DNA of 64,000 nt from Streptomyces seoulensis (lineage in GTDB: Bacteria > Actinomycetota > Actinomycetes > Streptomycetales > Streptomycetaceae): positions 1,488,001-1,552,000 of the forward strand of contig CP054936.1 in the NCBI GenBank assembly GCA_013364255.1, in the 5' to 3' direction. Within the stretch, counting starts at the first letter, position 1, and every line of letters starts with the position of its first letter. Positions 59,670 through 64,000 of this stretch are shown piece by piece. Both the position numbers and the translations under genes were made by a program. The notes under the pieces are model-generated. The model saw only the letters and a program-made list of their open reading frames with translations. It searched no databases and was not told the DNA's origin.

Positions 59670-61766
59670 TCAGACGCCGTGACAGGCGTAGCGGTGGCCC
59701 GAGTCGCCGGCCACGGGGGTCTGCGCGGGTGGCTCGGTGCGGCAGCGGCGGCGCAGTTCCTCGCCGGCCTCGCGGTACAGCGGGCAGCGGTCCACGAAGA
59801 CGCAACCCCGCGGTGGACGGGCGGCGTTGGGCGGCTCGCCCGTCAGCACCACGCGCTCGCGGGTGCGTTCGCGCCCGGGGTCGGGGATCGGGATCGCCGA
59901 CAGCAGCGCACGGGTGTACGGGTGTCTGGGGTCGGCGAAGATCGCCTCGGTGTCCCCGGTCTCCACGATGTGCCCCAGGTACATCACCGCGATGCGGTCG
60001 GAGACGTAGCGGACCACGGCCAGATCGTGCGCGACGACGAGATAGGCGAGGCCCAGTTCGCGTTTGAGCCGGGTCAGCAGGTTGATCACCCCGGCCTGCA
60101 CCGAGACGTCCAAAGCGGACAGCGGCTCGTCCAGCGCGAGCAGCCTCGGCTCGGTCGCCAACGCGCGGGCGATGCCGACGCGTTGGCGCTGGCCACCGGA
60201 GAGCGCGGCCGGGAAGCGGTCGCCGATCGTGTCGTCGAGGCCGACCAGGGCGAGGAGTTCGCGCACCCGGGCGCGGATCGACGCGCGGTCGCGGCCGATC
60301 GCCCGCAGTGGCTCGGCCAGCGAGTGGGAGACGGGCATCCGGGGATCGAGGGCGCCCAGCGGGTCCTGCATGACGATCTGCACGTCCCGCCGCAACCGCC
60401 GTACGGCCGCCGGGGAGTCGAGTGCGGCGACGTCGGTGCCGCAGATCTCGACGCGGCCGCCCTCGGGCCGCGCCAGGCGCAGGATCTCCATCAGCGTCGT
60501 CGTCTTGCCGCTGCCGGACTCGCCCACCAGAGCGAGCGTCTCGCCGGCGCGCAGTGCGAAGCCGACCCCTCCGACGGCTCGCAGGGTGCCGATCCGGCGC
60601 TTGAGGACGGCGCCCTTGGTGACGGGGAACGTCTTGACGAGATCCTCGACCCGGAGCACCACCTCGCCGGTCGCGGTCGCGGTCGCGGTCCGGTCCGCGG
60701 GCGCCGGCGGGCCGGCGGGCGGGGTGTCGCCCTTGGGGTCGAGCGAGCCGTCGGCGATCTCGGCGGCGCGCAGACACGCCACGTGGCCGTGTCCGGTGAC
60801 CTCGTGCGACTCCGGTTCGGCCGTGCGGCAGGCGTCGAGGGCGACGGCGCAGCGGGGCGCGAAGGGACAGCCGGCGGGGAGGTCCACCAGGGCGGGCGGT
60901 TCGCCGCCGATCGGGACCAGCGGGCGGCGGACGCCGCCGTCCACGGTCGGCACGGCGGCCAGCAGCCGCGCGGTGTACGGCATCGTCGGGCGGCGGAAGA
61001 GTTCCGTGACGCCCGCGTGTTCCACGAACCGGCCCGCGTACATGACGGCGACGTCGTCCGCGTGGCCCGCGACGACTCCGAGGTCGTGGGTGATGAGGAC
61101 GAGGCCGGCGCCGGTCTCCTGCTGCGCGAGCCTGAGCACGTCGAGGATCTGGGCCTGCACGGTGACGTCGAGCGCGGTGGTGGGTTCGTCGGCCACGAGG
61201 ACGGCGGGCCGATTCGCGATGGCAAGCGCGATGACGACGCGCTGGCGCATGCCGCCGGAGAACTCGTGCGGGAAGGCGGTGGCCCGGCCGCGCGGGTCGG
61301 GGATGCCGACCAGGTCGAGCAGTTGCACGGCCTGTTCCCAGGCGGCCCGCCTGGTCAGGTCCTGGTGGACGCGCAGAGCGTCGGCGAGCAGCCTGCCCAC
61401 CGAGTAGATCGGCGTGAGGGCGGACAGCGGGTCCTGGAAGACCATGCCGATGGACTTGCCGCGTATCTTCGACAGCGCCCGGTCGTCGAGGCCGACGAGG
61501 TCCTGTCCGTCGAGCAGCACCTGGCCGCGCACCTCGGCGGAGGGCGGCAGCAGGCCCATGACGCCCAGGGCGGTGGCGGACTTGCCCGAGCCGGACTCGC
61601 CGACGACGCACAGGGTCCGGCCGGGCAGCAGGTCGAAGCCGACGCCGCGTACCGCCTGGACGGGGCCCGCTTCGGAGGGGAAGGTGATGTGCAGGTCCCG
61701 TACGGACAGCACGGGCCGGCCGTCCTTTCCGGGCGCCGGGTCGAGCAGCGGCGTCGCGAGGGTCAT
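59670..61766 (-). CDS. Fused double ATP-binding subunit of the oligopeptide ABC importer
   Basis: The 698-residue protein contains two complete ABC ATPase domains. Each has Walker A (GESGSGKSAT, about residue 58; GESGSGKTTT, about 418), Q-loop (FQDPLSALTP; MQDPLGALDP), signature (FSGGMRQR; LSGGQRQR), Walker B/D-loop (VLVADEPTTALD; LLALDEPLSALD) and H-loop His (ITHDLG; VAHDLA). Each has the C-terminal oligopeptide-type Cys-rich extension (CPFAPRCAVALDAC; CVFVDRCPLY) that can hold an iron-sulfur cluster. This is the DppD-DppF pair fused in one chain. The start overlaps the permease stop by 4 bases. Confidence 0.92.
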   Translation of the reverse strand: MTLATPLLDPAPGKDGRPVLSVRDLHITFPSEAGPVQAVRGVGFDLLPGRTLCVVGESGSGKSATALGVMGLLPPSAEVRGQVLLDGQDLVGLDDRALSKIRGKSIGMVFQDPLSALTPIYSVGRLLADALRVHQDLTRRAAWEQAVQLLDLVGIPDPRGRATAFPHEFSGGMRQRVVIALAIANRPAVLVADEPTTALDVTVQAQILDVLRLAQQETGAGLVLITHDLGVVAGHADDVAVMYAGRFVEHAGVTELFRRPTMPYTARLLAAVPTVDGGVRRPLVPIGGEPPALVDLPAGCPFAPRCAVALDACRTAEPESHEVTGHGHVACLRAAEIADGSLDPKGDTPPAGPPAPADRTATATATGEVVLRVEDLVKTFPVTKGAVLKRRIGTLRAVGGVGFALRAGETLALVGESGSGKTTTLMEILRLARPEGGRVEICGTDVAALDSPAAVRRLRRDVQIVMQDPLGALDPRMPVSHSLAEPLRAIGRDRASIRARVRELLALVGLDDTIGDRFPAALSGGQRQRVGIARALATEPRLLALDEPLSALDVSVQAGVINLLTRLKRELGLAYLVVAHDLAVVRYVSDRIAVMYLGHIVETGDTEAIFADPRHPYTRALLSAIPIPDPGRERTRERVVLTGEPPNAARPPRGCVFVDRCPLYREAGEELRRRCRTEPPAQTPVAGDSGHRYACHGV

Positions 61767-62722
61767 CGTCGGCCTCCTGCCGAGCCGGTCGCCGAGGTGG
61801 GGTCGAGGGCGTCGCGCAGGCCGTCGCCGATGAGGGTCATCGAGACGGTGAGCAGGACGAGCAGTCCGGCCGGGAACGCGAACAGCCAGGGGGCGCTGGT
61901 GAGGGTGGTCGCGCCGTCGGCGAGCATGGTGCCGAGGGAGACGTCCGGGGTCTGGACGCCGAACCCGAGGAAGGACAGGGCGGTTTCGCTGAGCACGGTG
62001 GCCACGACGCCGAGCGTCAGGTTGACGATCAGCAGCGATCCGAGGTTGGGGATGAGGTGGCGCAGGATGACGCGCAGCGGGCCGACCCCCATGAACTCGG
62101 CCGCCTTCACGTAGTCCCGCTCGCGCAGGGAGGTCGAGACCGCCCAGATCACCCGCGCGGTGGACATCCAGCCGAACACGGTCAGCACGATGATCAGCAC
62201 CCGCCAGTCGCCGGCCAGCCGGTGGGAGACCAGGGCGAGGATGAGGAAGGAGGGGACGACCAGCAGGAAGTGGATGACGGCGAGCGTCGCCCGCTCGACC
62301 CGGCCGCCGAAGTAGGCGGCGCCGGAGCCGATGACCGCGGCGAGGACGACCGTCAGCACCGACACGCTGACCGCGATCGTCAAGGAGCGCTGGAGGCCGT
62401 GCACGGCGCAGGCGTAGACGTCGTTGCCGCCCTGGTTGGTGCCGAACCAGTGCACGCCGCTCGGCGGCGCGGTGAGCGCGGTGAAGTCGGCGTCGGTGTA
62501 CGCGTAGCGGGTGAGGTGGCCGCCGAGGGCGGCGAACAGCACCAGCAGCGCGAGGATCACCGCTCCGGCGACGGCGAGGCGGTTGCGCGCGAAGCGCCGC
62601 GCGTACAGCCGGCCGAGGCCGAGATGGGCGTGCTCGCGGGCGGGGCGCGCCGCGCGCGGCGGCTCCGCGTCCGGGCGGACGGGCGCGCCGGACGGAGCGC
62701 CGGCTCTCGCGTCGGTGCTCAT
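61763..62722 (-). CDS. Oligopeptide-type ABC permease, DppC-like
   Basis: The 319-residue protein has a basic N-terminal tail, then six helices. The conserved EAA loop reads ERDYVKAAEFMGVGPLRVILRHLIPNLGSLLIV, and VLSETALSFLGFGVQTPDVSLGTMLADG is typical of DppC/OppC. Its ATG is separated from the stop of the DppB-like gene by one base, and its end overlaps the ATPase start by four bases. Confidence 0.9.
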   Translation of the reverse strand: MSTDARAGAPSGAPVRPDAEPPRAARPAREHAHLGLGRLYARRFARNRLAVAGAVILALLVLFAALGGHLTRYAYTDADFTALTAPPSGVHWFGTNQGGNDVYACAVHGLQRSLTIAVSVSVLTVVLAAVIGSGAAYFGGRVERATLAVIHFLLVVPSFLILALVSHRLAGDWRVLIIVLTVFGWMSTARVIWAVSTSLRERDYVKAAEFMGVGPLRVILRHLIPNLGSLLIVNLTLGVVATVLSETALSFLGFGVQTPDVSLGTMLADGATTLTSAPWLFAFPAGLLVLLTVSMTLIGDGLRDALDPTSATGSAGGRR

Positions 62723-62723
62723 G

Positions 62724-63707
62724 TCAGCTCACCCGCACTCTCGGGTCGAGGAAGACCGTGGCGATGTCCGCGAGGATCGCGCCGACGGCGGTCAGGGTCG
62801 CGGCGAAGGCGGCCGTGGCGACCGTGCCGTGCACGTCGTTCTTGCTGATCGTCTGGACGAAGTAGCGGCCCATGCCGTTCCAGGCGAAGACCGACTCGGT
62901 GATGACCGCGCCGGTGAAGACGGCCGGGACGCTGAACGCCACGGAGGCCGCGGTCGGGATCAGCGCGGTCCGCAGGGCGTGCCGGCGGATGGCCTGGGCG
63001 CGGGTGAGCCCGGTGGCCCGGGCGGTGCGCACGAAGTCGGCGCCCAGGGTGTCGAGCAGCAGCGAGCGCTGGGTGAGGTGGTAGCCGACGTACCCCATCA
63101 GGGTGAGGCTCGCGGTCGGCAGGATCAGGTGCAGCAGGCGGTCGGCGATCGTGGGCAGCAGGCCCTCGACGCCGGGCGAGTTCTCCCCGGCGACGTAGAG
63201 GAAGCGCAGCCCGGCGTGCTGGTTGAGCCAGATGGCGACGAAGACCACGAGCAGGGCGGCGACGGAGGCGGGGACGTTGAAGACCAGGATGGACACGGCC
63301 TGCGAGAACCGGTCGGCCCAGCCGTACTGCCGGGCGGCGGTGTAGACGCCGAGCGCGACGCCGATCACCACGGACAGGACGGTCGCGAGGGTGACCAGCT
63401 CGGCGCTGACCAGGGCACGGTAGCCGATCTCGCCGTTGACGGAGACGCCGGTCGGGGACCTGCCCCAGTCGAAGTGCAGGGTCACCGAGGTGAGCCAGTC
63501 CCACCAGCGGTGCACGAGCGGTTCCCGGGGATCGAGGTGGTACGGCGCGAGGGCGCGGTCGATCTGGTCCTCGCTGCGCACGGGCCGCAGGTCCCGGTAG
63601 TTCGACCGTGGGTCCAGGAACCAACTGGCGAGGAAGTAGGTGGCGTTGGTGGCGACGACGATCATCAGGAGCCAGCCGGCCGCCTTGCGGATCACATGGC
63701 GCACCAT
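62724..63707 (-). CDS. Oligopeptide-type ABC permease, DppB-like
   Basis: The 327-residue permease begins RHVIRKAAGWLLMIVVATNATYFLAS. It has the DLRPVRSEDQIDRALAPYHLDPREPLVHRWWDWL periplasmic segment and the EAA loop DFVRTARATGLTRAQAIRRHALRTALIPTAASVAF. TESVFAWNGMGRYFVQTI is a family marker near the end. AGGAGGTT precedes ATG 63707. It is the first gene of the operon on the minus strand. Confidence 0.9.
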   Translation of the reverse strand: MVRHVIRKAAGWLLMIVVATNATYFLASWFLDPRSNYRDLRPVRSEDQIDRALAPYHLDPREPLVHRWWDWLTSVTLHFDWGRSPTGVSVNGEIGYRALVSAELVTLATVLSVVIGVALGVYTAARQYGWADRFSQAVSILVFNVPASVAALLVVFVAIWLNQHAGLRFLYVAGENSPGVEGLLPTIADRLLHLILPTASLTLMGYVGYHLTQRSLLLDTLGADFVRTARATGLTRAQAIRRHALRTALIPTAASVAFSVPAVFTGAVITESVFAWNGMGRYFVQTISKNDVHGTVATAAFAATLTAVGAILADIATVFLDPRVRVS

Positions 63708-64000
63708 GCGCGGAACCTCCTCTGCGCACCTGTGGGCCGCGCCGGGGGAGCGCTGGGAGGAGGGGCTTGATACATGGGTGGGGGAGGCTTTCTGCGGAAG
63801 CGATACGAAGACCCGTGGGGGGCGATGTCAGCCTGGTCCGCGCTTCGCCGTCACGCCAGCCTTCGCCCGGCGCCGCCACGAGGTCGTCATGCCGCCGTAG
63901 CAAAGAAACCGGTGTACGGGGCGAATCGGATCATCTCGCGGCGGTGGCCCCGGACTACGGGAAGAGCCGGCCCGCGCTCGGGTGGTCCTGGGCGGCGTCC
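63708..64000. other. Upstream region of the oligopeptide ABC operon
   Basis: This stretch precedes the DppB-like gene on the minus strand and would hold its promoter. I see no clear -35/-10 pair or palindrome. No gene is supported; the overlapping long frames are shadows of the permease gene. Confidence 0.4.

Noticed and set aside
57832..61611. Apparent fusion of ABC ATPase region and binding protein in one 1259-codon frame
   Set aside because: The upstream part is out of frame with the true double ATPase; the lipoprotein has its own signal peptide and ATG at 59514.

Overview
The window is typical Streptomyces chromosome, or a very close actinomycete. It has very high GC, strong G/C third-position bias, frequent GTG starts, ATGA/GTGA stop-start overlaps, and actinomycete-type families: SARP, SpoIIE-type phosphatase, Asp23 clusters, two-permease sugar ABC importers without their own ATPase, and a GlnA4-like gamma-glutamylation locus. 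No rRNA, tRNA or CRISPR was seen. All calls come from reading sequence and recognising families; no database search was run.

Layout. 1-0.9 kb: the end of a molybdopterin oxidoreductase and a small membrane protein. 0.87-1.8 kb: a scar in which fragments of a CorA-type transporter and a BrkB/YihY-type membrane protein abut. 1.9-4.9 kb: a frameshifted GAF/SpoIIE phosphatase, a tiny membrane protein, a Doc-like/ribbon-helix-helix toxin-antitoxin pair with twin operators, and a second frameshifted membrane protein. 4.9-6.1 kb: an upstream ORF with a stop-codon hairpin, a GNAT acetyltransferase and an IF-1 paralogue. 6.1-11.8 kb: single enzymes and a TetR/NmrA divergent pair. 11.9-15.9 kb: an envelope-stress-like island with an ECF sigma factor, a zinc-finger/Asp23 fusion, two further Asp23 proteins and three membrane proteins. 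15.9-21.6 kb: LysE exporter, IS5 relic with a triplicated 23-bp repeat, HEAT protein, a lipoprotein that appears to start at ATT, and unknowns. 21.8-25.4 kb: a large multidomain acid phosphatase lacking its 5' end.

25.5-32.4 kb is a gamma-glutamylation pathway for ethanolamine or polyamines: permease, GlnA4-like ligase, aldehyde dehydrogenase, SDR, C26 hydrolase and a FadR/GntR regulator. The same AAGGT-N10-ACCTT palindrome lies in both control regions. 33.5-43.1 kb is a polysaccharide-utilisation locus: DeoR/LacI-type regulator, secreted beta-helix protein, DUF2264 protein, ABC binding protein and two permeases, and a hydroxyacid dehydrogenase. Its three promoters share a TTCGATCG operator; in two of them the operator is at an identical distance from the -35 box.

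43.3-52.5 kb holds oxidoreductases and esterases, plus a sulfur-type leader-peptide attenuator in front of an LLM monooxygenase and a GNAT. 52.7-57.5 kb pairs an XRE-NACHT-transmembrane STAND NTPase with a divergent LuxR-HTH/SARP regulator across a perfect ACCGGTCA-N4-TGACCGGT palindrome; this is the best candidate for an undescribed system. 57.8-63.7 kb is a complete oligopeptide-type ABC importer (two permeases, fused double ATPase, binding lipoprotein) read from right to left.
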